Below, one piece after another: positions 1-8,573 of a stretch of DNA of 64,000 bases (position 1 is the first letter of the stretch; every line of letters starts with the position of its first letter). The notes under the pieces were generated by a model that worked only from the letters and a program-made list of their open reading frames with translations, was not told the origin of the DNA and made no database searches. Origin of the DNA: Anaerolineales bacterium (GTDB lineage: Bacteria > Chloroflexota > Anaerolineae > Anaerolineales > RBG-16-64-43); NCBI GenBank assembly GCA_016928575.1, contig JAFGKK010000002.1:1-64000 (forward strand). Direction: 5' to 3'. A program made the position numbers and the translations under genes.

Positions 1-598
1 GAGGTGGGGTTCGTTCATGGAATAGAACACCTTGGACTCGGCCGGGATTCGTTTTTCGATCAACCTTTTTGCAGTGGAGTCATTGATTCAATGTTACTAC
101 TCAGCCTCCCCCTCATCCGCCCTTCGGGCACCTTTCCCGGAATTGCGCCGGGACCGGCTTCCCAGCCTCATGTCTGCGGATGAATATATGCATTTGATCA
201 CAGCCCTTCGGCTTAAGCGATGGGCTGGGAGAATGGATCCCGTCACTGTCCCGCGTTCTGCGCGGGACAGTGACGGGAGGATGGGATGAGGGGGGAATAA
301 TTGGGCGGTTTTTAAGCGATTTTTCCAATACTTGCATCAGGCTGAGTAAATACGATTCAATCTGTTAAAAGCCCCGTGGGAATTAGGAGGATAGGACAGT
401 GACTCGTCGGAAGAACGAGCGGATACGAAATCAAAATGATGCCGCAGCGTTGCGGACGATCCGGAGATGCTTTGCGGAGGATGGCGGCGCGGCCGGACTT
501 GGGGCCGCTTCGCTTCCCGAGGAGGCTGTTCCACGCCGCGCCGGCACCCGGCCGGAGGGTATCGACCGAGGCGATCAGTGTAAAATCGATTGGATGTG
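1..598. other. Spacer before the first supported gene
   Basis: No convincing gene lies in this stretch. It holds a MITE-like repeat (about 102-300) and a short GTG-initiated frame at 399-599. That frame has a fair Shine-Dalgarno (AGGAGG, 385-390) but encodes a low-complexity 66-residue product with no recognisable features. A TAAAAT box at 581-586 could be the -10 of the gene starting at 599; no matching -35 is clear. Confidence 0.5.
102..300. repeat. MITE-like dispersed repeat, copy A
   Basis: The segment opens with a CCTCCCCCTCAT-type sequence and closes with the complementary ATGAGGGGGG type, giving imperfect terminal inverted repeats. It contains an internal palindrome around GTCCCGCG..CGCGGGAC (about 248-270). 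The order of motifs (CCTCCCCCTCAT, GGGCTGGGAGAA, ATCCCG, TGTCCCGC, GGACA.TGACG, GGGATG) recurs at 22286-22510. No transposase is present, so mobility is only inferred. Confidence 0.5.
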
Positions 599-1564
599 AT
601 GCGCCGTATCGCGGCATCCTTGAAGCGCCGCGGCCCGCCGCCGGAAAATGGGGCGCCGAAAATGATCGGAGAAGGAAGGGAGCGGATTGATTTTCGCCGC
701 CACGGTTTGCTTTCGGCACCGCGGCGGAAACAATGGTGGTCGTTCGAGGGGCTGGATGAGATCCGCAGGCTGTATTTTGTGGTCCTGGCCCTGGAGAGTT
801 TTCCCAGCAGTTGCGTCTCACTGCTGACGGTCAATTACGAGAGCGGGGAGCGCTGGGAGGAACAGCACCTGGGCTCCCTCCGGGCGGCGGCGGGCGCTTC
901 CGTTGACGTGGAAGCGCGGGGCGGTTGGGGAAGGGTTGCATTCCGCGGGCGGGCCGAGGACGGATGGGAGATCGACGTGCGCACGCCCCGCCTGCGGATC
1001 GAATGCCGACAACAAGCGCGCACTCCCCCGCACGCCAACCGCTTGCTCGCGCGCTCGGTCGACTACCGCATCCTGCAGTTTCCCCTGAACGCGGCCGAGG
1101 GGAGGATCGCGCTGGAAGGCTGCGAATTTCCCTTCCAGGGATACGGATACTTCGAGCATCCCTGGGGGGTTCAACCGCGCCATTCGGCGGCCAATTGGCT
1201 TCACTTCTGGACTCCGGATTCGGCCGGGGTGGTGATGGATTGCCTGTACGACACGGGGATCCCGCACCATTACACCTGCCTCTGGCTTGCGGACGGCTGG
1301 CAATACCTGGCCTCGCCGGCCCAATTTTCTTTCACACCCGGCGAGATCGTCCGTCCCTGGCAGATCCGCTCGCCGGATCTCGAACTGACGGTCCGCCCGC
1401 TGCATGTCCACCATTCCGTAATGCGTCTGCCGCCGCTCGTTCCCAGCATCGATATCGATTATTATGAACTCCTGTGCGCCGTCGAGGGCGCCGCCTGGCG
1501 GCGCGGGGAAACGATCGAAATCCGCGGGATCGGCAAGTTCGACCACAATTTCAATCTGTGGTAG
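599..1564 (+). CDS. Lipocalin-like / CrtC-type hydratase-fold protein
   Basis: A protein of about 321 residues with features of the two-lobed lipocalin fold shared by carotenoid 1,2-hydratases (CrtC) and AttH-like proteins. The clearest sign is a central G-Y-G-Y-F-E-H-P-W-G stretch, which in that superfamily marks the start of the second barrel. Many Trp, Tyr and His residues follow (HFW, HHYTCLW). There is no signal peptide. Start choice is uncertain: ATG 599 lies 12 nt after a TAAAAT box, and ATG 662 is an alternative that removes a basic leader. It is followed after 43 nt by a dehydrogenase, so the two may act on the same lipid or isoprenoid substrate. That pairing is inference, and the enzymatic activity is not established by motif. 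Confidence 0.6.
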   Translation: MRRIAASLKRRGPPPENGAPKMIGEGRERIDFRRHGLLSAPRRKQWWSFEGLDEIRRLYFVVLALESFPSSCVSLLTVNYESGERWEEQHLGSLRAAAGASVDVEARGGWGRVAFRGRAEDGWEIDVRTPRLRIECRQQARTPPHANRLLARSVDYRILQFPLNAAEGRIALEGCEFPFQGYGYFEHPWGVQPRHSAANWLHFWTPDSAGVVMDCLYDTGIPHHYTCLWLADGWQYLASPAQFSFTPGEIVRPWQIRSPDLELTVRPLHVHHSVMRLPPLVPSIDIDYYELLCAVEGAAWRRGETIEIRGIGKFDHNFNLW

Positions 1565-1607
1565 GCGCGCGGCGGACGCGCCGCCGCATTCACAGAAGGA
1601 GGAATCC

Positions 1608-2342
1608 ATGACCGGTCGATTGAAGGGAAAATCAGTGCTCGTCACCGGCGCCAGCTCCGGGATCGGCGCAGCCTGCGTCCGGGCGCTGGCCGCGGAGGGC
1701 GCGGATATACTTCTCACCGCGCGGCGCCTGGAACGCCTCGAAGCGCTCGCCGCCGAAGTTGCTCTGGCGGGAGCGAGGGCTGGAATCGTCGCCGGCGACG
1801 CCCGCCAGGAGGAAACCGCCCGCCGGGCGGTCGACGCCGCGGTGCAGGCGTTCGGCCGGCTCGACATTCTGATCAACAACGCCGGGGTGGGCAATTACAA
1901 GAACCTGGTTGATACCAGCGCCGAAGAGTACGATGAAATGATGGACAGCAACATGCGCACGACCTTCCTCTTCACCCGCCAGGCCGCGCCGGTGATGATC
2001 GCCCAAAAGGCCGGCACGATCCTGATGATCTCCTCGATGGCCGGGATCTACGGTTTCGCGGGCGAAGCGGCCTATTGCGCCACCAAGTTCGCCCAGGTGG
2101 GTTTCGCCCAGGGAATCGACAAGGAACTGCGGCCGCACGGAATCCGGGTGGGCGTGATCTGCCCGGGCGGGGTTAAGACCGAGTTCGCTATCGGCAAGGG
2201 GCGGACGGAGGAGGGGGTCGCCAAATCGGGAATGCTCGAACCCGAGGACGTGGCGGGAGCCGTCCTGCTGGCTTGCACGCAGTCGCCGAACGCGCGGATC
2301 ATCGAAGTGCAGATGCGGACGATGGCCGAGCCGCTCGCCTAG
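1608..2342 (+). CDS. Short-chain dehydrogenase/reductase (SDR)
   Basis: A classical SDR of 244 residues. It has the cofactor-binding TGASSGIG at residues 13-20, the NNAG motif at 90-93, catalytic Ser near 143 and the Y156-x3-K160 pair (YCATK). The PGGVKTE stretch after the active site is also family-typical. The Arg pair at 39-40 after the second beta strand suggests NADP(H), which is inference. The start at 1608 is supported by a strong AGAAGGAGG Shine-Dalgarno six nt upstream; an in-frame extension to 1464 lies inside the preceding gene and is not needed. The substrate cannot be told from sequence. The closest naming would be a 3-oxoacyl-ACP-reductase-like or serine-dehydrogenase-like SDR. 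Confidence 0.9.
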   Translation: MTGRLKGKSVLVTGASSGIGAACVRALAAEGADILLTARRLERLEALAAEVALAGARAGIVAGDARQEETARRAVDAAVQAFGRLDILINNAGVGNYKNLVDTSAEEYDEMMDSNMRTTFLFTRQAAPVMIAQKAGTILMISSMAGIYGFAGEAAYCATKFAQVGFAQGIDKELRPHGIRVGVICPGGVKTEFAIGKGRTEEGVAKSGMLEPEDVAGAVLLACTQSPNARIIEVQMRTMAEPLA

Positions 2343-2452
2343 CCGAATCCGCGGGCGGTCCCCCGCATTGCGGCGGCCCCCGACGCAAGCCTCGCCGGCG
2401 GGGTTAATTCGGCGTATATTCTGCGTTTCCCCGTACCGTGGCAATCCGCGCC

Positions 2453-2463
2453 TGCTATATAAT
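2453..2463 (+). promoter_or_regulatory. Candidate extended -10 promoter of the lipoprotein gene
   Basis: TGCTATATAAT fits an extended -10 (TGn followed by TATATA/TATAAT). No good -35 lies 17 nt upstream. The ATG of the next gene is about 130 nt downstream. Confidence 0.4.
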
Positions 2464-2596
2464 GAGCCACGGGGCCGTGTGGGAGATTTTTCCGGCAGTA
2501 AATAATTCGGGATCGCGTGCTCGACGGAAACCCGCAAGCGCGCGGTCCCCTTGCATTAATGTGTCCGCCGGAATCCAATGATTCCAGAGGAGGAAC

Positions 2597-3343
2597 ATGG
2601 GCAGGAAGAACGGCTGGATTGCGGCTTTGAGCTTCCTCGCGCTTCTCTGCGCCGGATGCACGGCCCGGCCGACCTTCCTCCAACATCCCCGGCCGGAATT
2701 ATCCTCGGATTTCAGCGCCTTCGCCGATGCGGGCTGTCCGCCGGATGAAAACGGATTGATGCTCTGCTTTCCCGGGAGTCCGCTGGCGGCCTTCGATTGC
2801 GACCGCATCGAACGGCCCGACGGCCTCTTCGGCGGATTGGACCCTGCCCTTCCCATCGCCTATTGCCTTTTCGATTCGTACCGCCATTCCGGAGAAGATT
2901 TCGAACGAGTCATGCAAGTTGAGGAAGAGGGGTTCCTGTATCAAACCGGAGGGATCTCGCAGACCTACGTGCGGTTTGTCGTTTTCCGGGACGGGGAATT
3001 CCAACTGCTCGCCACCCGGGAGGATTTCGCGGCGGCGTTCGCCCCGGTCGATTCGGCCAATGAAGCGCTGGCCTACGCGCTGGCGCACGGCCCCTATTCC
3101 GCCCAATACGGATTGCGCTTCGACCGCGGATTGCGGTACCTCGCCGCAACAGTCGAGGATACCTACGTCGCCGAGACGGATGGCGGCTATCGGGTGCACC
3201 TCTTCCATTATCAATTCTTCGGATGCGGGCCGCACACCACCTCGTCCGTCGATCTCCGGGTGGCGACGGACGGGACGGTGGAGGAAGTGAAAACGGAGGC
3301 GGTGTTTCAGGACCCCAAGGAAGACAGCCTGTGCGTGGATTAG
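2597..3343 (+). CDS. Lipoprotein of unknown function
   Basis: A 248-residue exported protein. A short basic start (MGRKNG) is followed by a hydrophobic core ending in the lipobox L-C-A-G-C, so Cys21 is the predicted lipidation site. The mature part has several Cys residues, including a C..C pair near the N terminus and GCGPH near the C terminus, possibly disulfide bonded. No enzymatic motif or known domain is recognised. The start is set by AGAGGAGG just upstream of ATG 2597. It heads a group of three exported-protein genes on the same strand, with 26 nt to the next start, which suggests joint transcription. Confidence 0.75.
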   Translation: MGRKNGWIAALSFLALLCAGCTARPTFLQHPRPELSSDFSAFADAGCPPDENGLMLCFPGSPLAAFDCDRIERPDGLFGGLDPALPIAYCLFDSYRHSGEDFERVMQVEEEGFLYQTGGISQTYVRFVVFRDGEFQLLATREDFAAAFAPVDSANEALAYALAHGPYSAQYGLRFDRGLRYLAATVEDTYVAETDGGYRVHLFHYQFFGCGPHTTSSVDLRVATDGTVEEVKTEAVFQDPKEDSLCVD

Positions 3344-3369
3344 ACCCTCGGATGGATCGGAGTAAAGCC

Positions 3370-4407
3370 ATGCGTATACCAATCCGCTTTCCCGTTTGGC
3401 TGGCCGGGTTGTCGGCCGTCGGCCTGATTCTGCTGGCAAGTCCGGGCGCGGCGGAAGCCTCCCCGCGGCCCGGAGAAGAGGAACTGCCCGGGTCCGAGGT
3501 CCTGGACCTGGCCGCGGAAGCCCTGGGCTGGACGGAACGGACGAACGGGAAATGGTCCGTTTCGCACACGGAGAAATCCGGAGATGTAAGCGTCTATTCG
3601 ATGATCAAATGGGACGTCTATCCGGTCTCCTATTACGTCTTTGCCGGAAACCAGCACGGAACGCCGTTCGGGGAGACGGAAGGGTTTCAATGGGGAAGCG
3701 GCTGCAGCGAGGCGGGGGGGTGCATTCCGCCGACCAATTCGCAGTACTTCCAATTCAACTTCGACATGAACCGCGACGGCGACAACAACATCGACACCCC
3801 GCCGGAACGGTATTTGGGATTCTTCTGCGAAGTCACCGTGACCGCGCCCAAGGAGAAGCTGTATGCGCCGGCGGCGCAGGTCACGGCGCTGTGCACCAAG
3901 GTGCTGGAAAAAGCCGTCGAGGTGCGCGCCTCGATGCAGATTCCCTTGTGCGTGGGGGTGAATTGCCCTACGACGAAGTGCGAAGGCAACACCCTGTGGA
4001 AGGGCGGAACCTGCGACCCGAAAACCGGCGGATGCGTCTACCCCTCCTTCGAGGATTGCGGCAGCATCGGATGCAATCCGGGCACCGGCGAATGCAACCG
4101 GCCCGAACCCGTCAATCGGTGCGAGGGCGTGACCTGCGACCCCGCGTTTTGCGAGGGCGACGTGAGCTACTCGGACCCGGCCTGCGATCCGGCGGACGGC
4201 GCCTGCGCTTATTTCCGCAAGGACGAGTGCGGAGCGGCCGGATGCAATCCGGACACCGGCCTGTGCAACAACGGGACCGCAGGCAGCCCGTGCGGAGGCG
4301 GTTTGGCGCCCCTGGGGTTGCTGCCGCTGGCGCTGATCGTGCGGCGGCCGAAACGAAATCGTTCGGAGGCCGATTCCGGAGGAGGAAGCGATGCAGACCA
4401 CGGGTAA
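3370..4407 (+). CDS. Cys-rich secreted protein with C-terminal sorting-type tail
   Basis: A protein of about 345 residues with a Sec signal peptide (MRIPIRFPVW..., cleavage near A-E-A-S). The first half is rich in Trp and Tyr and has no known domain. The second half contains two similar Cys-rich units, each of the form CEG-..-CD-..-CNPxTGxCN, around residues 195-240 and 248-297. The extreme C terminus is tripartite: a Cys-Gly-Gly-Gly motif, a hydrophobic segment (LAPLGLLPLALIV) and a basic end (RRPKRNR). This is the layout of C-terminal protein-sorting signals such as MYXO-CTERM or Synergist-CTERM. ATG 3352 is an alternative start. The gene overlaps the next one by 17 nt. Confidence 0.75.
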   Translation: MRIPIRFPVWLAGLSAVGLILLASPGAAEASPRPGEEELPGSEVLDLAAEALGWTERTNGKWSVSHTEKSGDVSVYSMIKWDVYPVSYYVFAGNQHGTPFGETEGFQWGSGCSEAGGCIPPTNSQYFQFNFDMNRDGDNNIDTPPERYLGFFCEVTVTAPKEKLYAPAAQVTALCTKVLEKAVEVRASMQIPLCVGVNCPTTKCEGNTLWKGGTCDPKTGGCVYPSFEDCGSIGCNPGTGECNRPEPVNRCEGVTCDPAFCEGDVSYSDPACDPADGACAYFRKDECGAAGCNPDTGLCNNGTAGSPCGGGLAPLGLLPLALIVRRPKRNRSEADSGGGSDADHG

Positions 4408-5209
4408 AGGAAATGTGCGGCAAGCGGGTTCCCGTCTGCGGTTTGTAATTCTCGGGTCGGTTTGCGCGGTAGGATTCGCCTGCGGCGGAGCGGGGAATCC
4501 CACCCGGGAGCCGTTTGTTAAAGTCACCCCGCCGGGGGGCGGACCGCCGTCCGCGACTGCCGCGCAGGAGCTTCCGACGGCGGAAGCGGCGACGGTCTCT
4601 CCCCAAGCCCCCGCGGCCACGCTGGAATCCACCCGGCCCCTCATCACCCAGGAGACTTTCCAGGACGACTTCGACCTTCCCGCCGGATGGGCCGAGGAGG
4701 ATACGGAACGGTATTCCATGGGCCGGGCCGAGGGCGGCGCGTACCGGATGGAATTCTACCTCGCCAGCGACAGCGAAGTCCTGCTTTCGCTTCAGCCTCA
4801 CGCCTTCTCCTTGCTGCTGAAGGATACGGTGGTGCGTGCGGAAGGCCTGGGGATGAACGAAAACGGCGCTTTTGGATTGGTATGCCGCTGCGGCGATCCG
4901 TTGAATTACTACACCTTTCATATCTCCACGGACGGCCGGTACTGGCTGTACAAACAGGTCGATGGCGCCTGGACCAACCTCGGCAGCGGAACCAGCGGTG
5001 AAATCCGCGAATCGAATGCCCTGGAGTTGAGTTGCAGGGGGGATACCGTCTCCGCCGCGGTGAACGGAACGACCGTGGCGGAGGTTGCCGACGGCAGCCT
5101 GACGGAGGGCAACGCCGGATTGTTCGCCCAGCCCCTGGGCGGCGAGGTTCTGGGCGCCTGGTCGTATTACGCCGCGTTCCAGTTCTTCGAGATGACTGTC
5201 TTTGCCTGA
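4391..5209 (+). CDS. Lipoprotein with LamG/DUF1080-like beta-sandwich domain
   Basis: A 272-residue lipoprotein. The signal segment ends in V-G-F-A-C, making Cys31 the lipidated residue. It is followed by a Pro/Thr/Ala-rich linker and then, from about residue 80, a beta-sandwich domain of the concanavalin-like kind. Typical pieces are DDFDLPAGW, YYTFHISTDGRYWLYK, NALELSCRGDTVSAAVNG and GNAGLFAQ, which match the pattern of DUF1080/LamG-like extracellular domains. Such domains usually bind or present to carbohydrate; no catalytic residues are seen. Its start overlaps the 3' end of the Cys-rich gene by 17 nt, and GGAGGAAGCG lies just upstream, so translational coupling is likely. Confidence 0.8.
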   Translation: MQTTGKGNVRQAGSRLRFVILGSVCAVGFACGGAGNPTREPFVKVTPPGGGPPSATAAQELPTAEAATVSPQAPAATLESTRPLITQETFQDDFDLPAGWAEEDTERYSMGRAEGGAYRMEFYLASDSEVLLSLQPHAFSLLLKDTVVRAEGLGMNENGAFGLVCRCGDPLNYYTFHISTDGRYWLYKQVDGAWTNLGSGTSGEIRESNALELSCRGDTVSAAVNGTTVAEVADGSLTEGNAGLFAQPLGGEVLGAWSYYAAFQFFEMTVFA

Positions 5210-5447
5210 TCCGGCGCTCGAGTCGGTTTGAAAAAATCACGCGCCGCCGCGTTGGTCCGCCTTTTCGCTTCCAGCGCCGAGCCCTTTCTGGATTCTCCCC
5301 GAATGCCTCCGTCTTGCGAAGGTTGGCGCCGGGGAAGGGGCGCTGCTGGAGGAGAATCGGATGCCTGACCGGCACCGGAACGCCGTTAATTTCGCAACGC
5401 GGCCGCGCGCGGAGTCCGCACACTCTGGAGGGAGTGGATCGTCCGGG

Positions 5448-6320
5448 ATGCGCAACGAAAAGGAAATGCTGGACCTGATCCTCGGCGTCGCGAAAGCCGA
5501 TGAACGGATCCGCGCGGTGATCCTGAACGGGTCGCGCGTCAATCCGCACGCGGCGCGGGATCCGTTCCGGGATTTCGACGTGATCTACGTCGTCTCCGAA
5601 GCCGCCTCCTTCCGGCGCGACCGGGATTGGATCCGGCGCTTCGGCGAACTCATGATCCTGCAGATCCCCGAAGAGATGCGGGATCCGCCGGCGCCCGCGG
5701 ATGCATGGTTCGCCTTCCTGGCCCAATTCGCCGACGGAAACCGGATCGACCTGACGATCTGTCCGCAATCCCAATTGAAGGAATTCCTGCACGACAGCCT
5801 GAGCGTGGCGCTGCTCGACAAGGACGGGATCCTGCCGGCGTTTCCGCCCCCCGACGAAAGCGGGTACCTTCCCAAACCCCCGACCGCAGGGGAGTTCCGG
5901 GATTGCTGCAACGAGTTCTGGTGGTGCAGTCCGTACGTCGCCAAGGGTTTGTGGAGGCGGCAGATCGTCTACGCCAAGTATTTTCTGGACGTCGTCCTGC
6001 GGGACCAGTGGATGAAGATGGCCGTCTGGCACGTGGGGGTGAAGACGGAATTCTCGAAGAACACGGGAGCCTACGGAAAATACCTCGAGCAAACACTCGA
6101 GCCCGGACTGTGGCGGCGATTCCTGCGGACGTATTCCGATGCCGAGGTGGACCACATCTGGGAGGCGTTGTCGGCGATGGGGGAATTGTTCCGCGATACG
6201 GCCGTTCCGGTGGCGGAGCACTTCGGGTACGAATACCCGCACGGGGACGACAAGCGGGTCACGGCCCATCTGCGGCACGTGCGCGCGCTGCCCGCCGACG
6301 CCGAGGAGATGTACGGTTGA
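5448..6320 (+). CDS. Aminoglycoside 6-adenylyltransferase family (ANT(6)/AadK-like) nucleotidyltransferase
   Basis: A 290-residue protein that follows the ANT(6) family from end to end: the start MRNEKEMLDLIL, the nucleotidyltransferase signature G28-S29-R30 with Asp42 and Asp44 (FRDFDVI), then DCCNEFWW..PYVAKGLWR and IWEAL..MGELFR. The length fits the family. Known members adenylylate streptomycin at the 6 position using ATP. In an environmental Chloroflexota-like genome the natural substrate may differ, so resistance is only a possibility. Start 5448 is supported by GGAGGGAG about 14 nt upstream. The stop TGA overlaps the TTG proposed as the start of the GH26 gene. Confidence 0.9.
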   Translation: MRNEKEMLDLILGVAKADERIRAVILNGSRVNPHAARDPFRDFDVIYVVSEAASFRRDRDWIRRFGELMILQIPEEMRDPPAPADAWFAFLAQFADGNRIDLTICPQSQLKEFLHDSLSVALLDKDGILPAFPPPDESGYLPKPPTAGEFRDCCNEFWWCSPYVAKGLWRRQIVYAKYFLDVVLRDQWMKMAVWHVGVKTEFSKNTGAYGKYLEQTLEPGLWRRFLRTYSDAEVDHIWEALSAMGELFRDTAVPVAEHFGYEYPHGDDKRVTAHLRHVRALPADAEEMYG

Positions 6321-7507
6321 CGGGCTTACCGCGCCGGACCGCCGCCGGCCGTTGGAATCCGGCGCGCGTATTTTCCTTTGCGAAGGGCATCCACAACGGA
6401 TTCACAGACCGGCCGAAATGGCTGCTGTTGCCCGCGGTACTCCTGCTGGCAACCGGCTGCAGCGGATCCCGGGATGGGATTGCCGCGGCGGAAACCGCAC
6501 CGGTGCCGGCTGGACCGACGATTGCGGCGGCCGGGTGTGCCCGGGCGCTTTCCCCGGACGCGGAGCAGGTCCGGACGTACCTTGATCAGCTCACCTGGGG
6601 CGACGCCCCGGGCGTGATCTCGGGGCAGGATTGCCCGCAGGCAGGCGGCATCTGCGGTCCGGACGCGTATCGACACTACGTCGGCGATTTGCACGCCGCA
6701 TCCGGGGAATGGATCGGAATCCTGCACGTCGATTACGAATACACCCGGATGTTCGACTCCGCCGGGTTGAGCGCCGCGAACGCGGTGCTGATCTCGCATT
6801 GGCGCGCCGGGGGCCTGGCGGCCGTTTCCTGGAGTCCGGTCAATCCGTGGGGGGCGGGCATCCAAACCCAATTCCCCGGCGCGGATCTGGCGGAGCTGCT
6901 GCCCGGCGGCGGCTTGCGGGAATACTGGACGTCTTCGCTGGACCGGATCGCGCGGGCGCTGGCGGAACTGCGGGAAGCGGGCGTGGTGGTCTTGTGGCGG
7001 CCGATGCAGGAGATGAACGGGGATCAATTCTGGTGGGCGAAGCCGAAAGGCCGCCTGCAGGACTCGCACGAGGGATACATCCGCCTGTGGCGCGACCTCT
7101 TCCGATATTTCACCTGCGAAAAAGGGCTCGACAATCTGTTGTGGGTCTTCTCGCCGATGGGCAACCAGGCCTGGTCCGCGTTTCCCTATCCGGGCGGCGA
7201 CTTCGTGGACGTCGTCGCCGGCACCAGCTACGACGACCGTCTGACGGTTTTGGGGTATGCGGATTTCCTGGCCTACGGCAAACCCGTCGGAGTTGCCGAA
7301 TACGGCTGGGGGTTCGGCGCGGCCGACGGAGGACACGACAACCGCCTGATCATCCAAAGGCTGAGGGAGGATTATCCGCGGATCGCGTATTGGATTTCCT
7401 GGAACAGCTGGCCGGGCTTCAAGATGTCGCTGGTCGACAACCTGTTCGCCGCCGAGCTGATGAACGACCCCGGGGTGATCAATCGGGGGGAGATTGCCTG
7501 GAACTGA
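6317..7507 (+). CDS. Glycoside hydrolase family 26-like lipoprotein (beta-mannanase type)
   Basis: The mature part is a GH26 (clan GH-A) domain. The acid/base Glu is in RPMQEMNGDQFWW (about E232) and the nucleophile Glu in VAEYGWGF (about E328), both in family context. GH26 members cleave beta-1,4-mannan or beta-1,3(4)-glucan chains. The N terminus carries a lipoprotein signal ending in L-A-T-G-C (Cys48 with this start). No ATG is available upstream of the signal segment; TTG 6317, overlapping the previous stop as TTGA, is the best candidate and gives a long leader before the hydrophobic core. So the start is uncertain. The overlap with the next gene (14 nt) suggests a co-translated cell-surface glycan cassette. 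Confidence 0.85.
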   Translation: MTGLPRRTAAGRWNPARVFSFAKGIHNGFTDRPKWLLLPAVLLLATGCSGSRDGIAAAETAPVPAGPTIAAAGCARALSPDAEQVRTYLDQLTWGDAPGVISGQDCPQAGGICGPDAYRHYVGDLHAASGEWIGILHVDYEYTRMFDSAGLSAANAVLISHWRAGGLAAVSWSPVNPWGAGIQTQFPGADLAELLPGGGLREYWTSSLDRIARALAELREAGVVVLWRPMQEMNGDQFWWAKPKGRLQDSHEGYIRLWRDLFRYFTCEKGLDNLLWVFSPMGNQAWSAFPYPGGDFVDVVAGTSYDDRLTVLGYADFLAYGKPVGVAEYGWGFGAADGGHDNRLIIQRLREDYPRIAYWISWNSWPGFKMSLVDNLFAAELMNDPGVINRGEIAWN

Positions 7508-8573
7508 ACGCCGTGTCGAACGCAGCACGAGGGTTCAAGGAGGGCGGTTTGAGTCTACGAAACGAGGCCGGACGAGGCCGTGGCTTCCGCCGCGTCCCGG
7601 CGGGGCGGTTCCTCCCGCCGTTTTTTATTTCCTTCTATTCGCATCAGTCCTTTGCGCCTGCTCGCCCGCGGATTTCGGAGATTTGCCCGCGCCGGCAACC
7701 GTGCCCGTCTCCCGCCGCTCTCCCCGGGACGGGATGCGCCAGATGTACGTCCCGGCGGGCGCCTTCCGGATGGGATCGACGGAGGAGGACCTTGACCGGG
7801 TTTTGGCGGAGTGCCCCGGATGCTCGCGGTCGTGGTTTGAAAACGAACTGCCGCAGCACACGGTGCGGCTGGACGCGTACTGGATCGACCGGACCGAGGT
7901 GACCAACGCGATGTTCGCGCAGTTCGTCGCGGCGACCGGCTACGTGACCACCGCCGAGACGCTGGGCGGCGGAATCACCCTCAATCCGCTCTCGCGCGAT
8001 TGGCGGATGACCGCCGGAGCGGAATGGCGCCGCCCGCGCGGCCCGGGGACGGACATCCTCGGACTCGACGGCCATCCGGTGGTGCAGGTGAGCCATTACG
8101 ACGCCGAGGCCTATTGCGCCTGAGCCGGGCGGCGCCTGCCGACCGAGGCCGAATGGGAGAAGGCCGCGCGGGGAACCGACAGCCGCGCGTATCCGTGGGG
8201 CGGCCGGCTGCCGGCGGGCGGCCTGCTGAACTTCGCCGACCGCAACGCGTATCTGACCTCGGCCGACCTCGGCGCCGACGACGGGTACGCCTGGACCGCG
8301 CCGGCGGGAAGTTACCCCGAGGGGGCGAGTCCGTACGGCGCGCTCGACATGGCCGGAAATGTCTGGGAGCGGGTGGCCGATTTCTACGGCGAGGATTACT
8401 ACGCCCATTCGCCGGACGAGAACCCGTCCGGGCTGGAAACGGGCGAGTATGTGATCCTACGCGGAGGTTCTTGGACCCGCCCCGCCGGATACCTCCGCAC
8501 CGCGGTCCGGTACCGCTACCTCAAGGGCAACCGGAGCAGCGGCCAGGGATTCCGCTGCGCGGAGACGGGATGA
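7494..8573 (+). pseudogene. SUMF1/FGE-sulfatase-fold lipoprotein with in-frame TGA
   Basis: One continuous frame of 360 codons is broken only by TGA at 8121-8123. The first part has a hydrophobic segment ending in V-L-C-A-C (lipobox-like, second Cys at about 56), then MVPAGxFxMGS-type sequence (MYVPAGAFRMGST) and DRTEVTNAMFAQFV. After the stop it goes on as [35 protein letters not shown] and GFRCA, all SUMF1 hallmarks. The TGA sits exactly where the family has Trp in Y-C[13 protein letters not shown], so TGG to TGA is a one-base change. Start is TTG 7494 with GGGGGGAG upstream, overlapping GH26 by 14 nt; the stop overlaps the next ATG. It may be a recent pseudogene, an assembly error or a readthrough case. 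Confidence 0.8.

Noticed and set aside
399-599. GTG-initiated 66-codon frame with AGGAGG upstream
   Set aside because: Low-complexity product with no domain, and the frame is likely to be chance in GC-rich sequence; kept only as a note.
5448-6320. Acquired antibiotic-resistance gene
   Set aside because: ANT(6)-like but with base composition like its neighbours and no mobile element near, so a chromosomal housekeeping or unrelated role is as likely.
8121-8123. TGA as selenocysteine
   Set aside because: The position is Trp in the family and no selenocysteine insertion element was evident.
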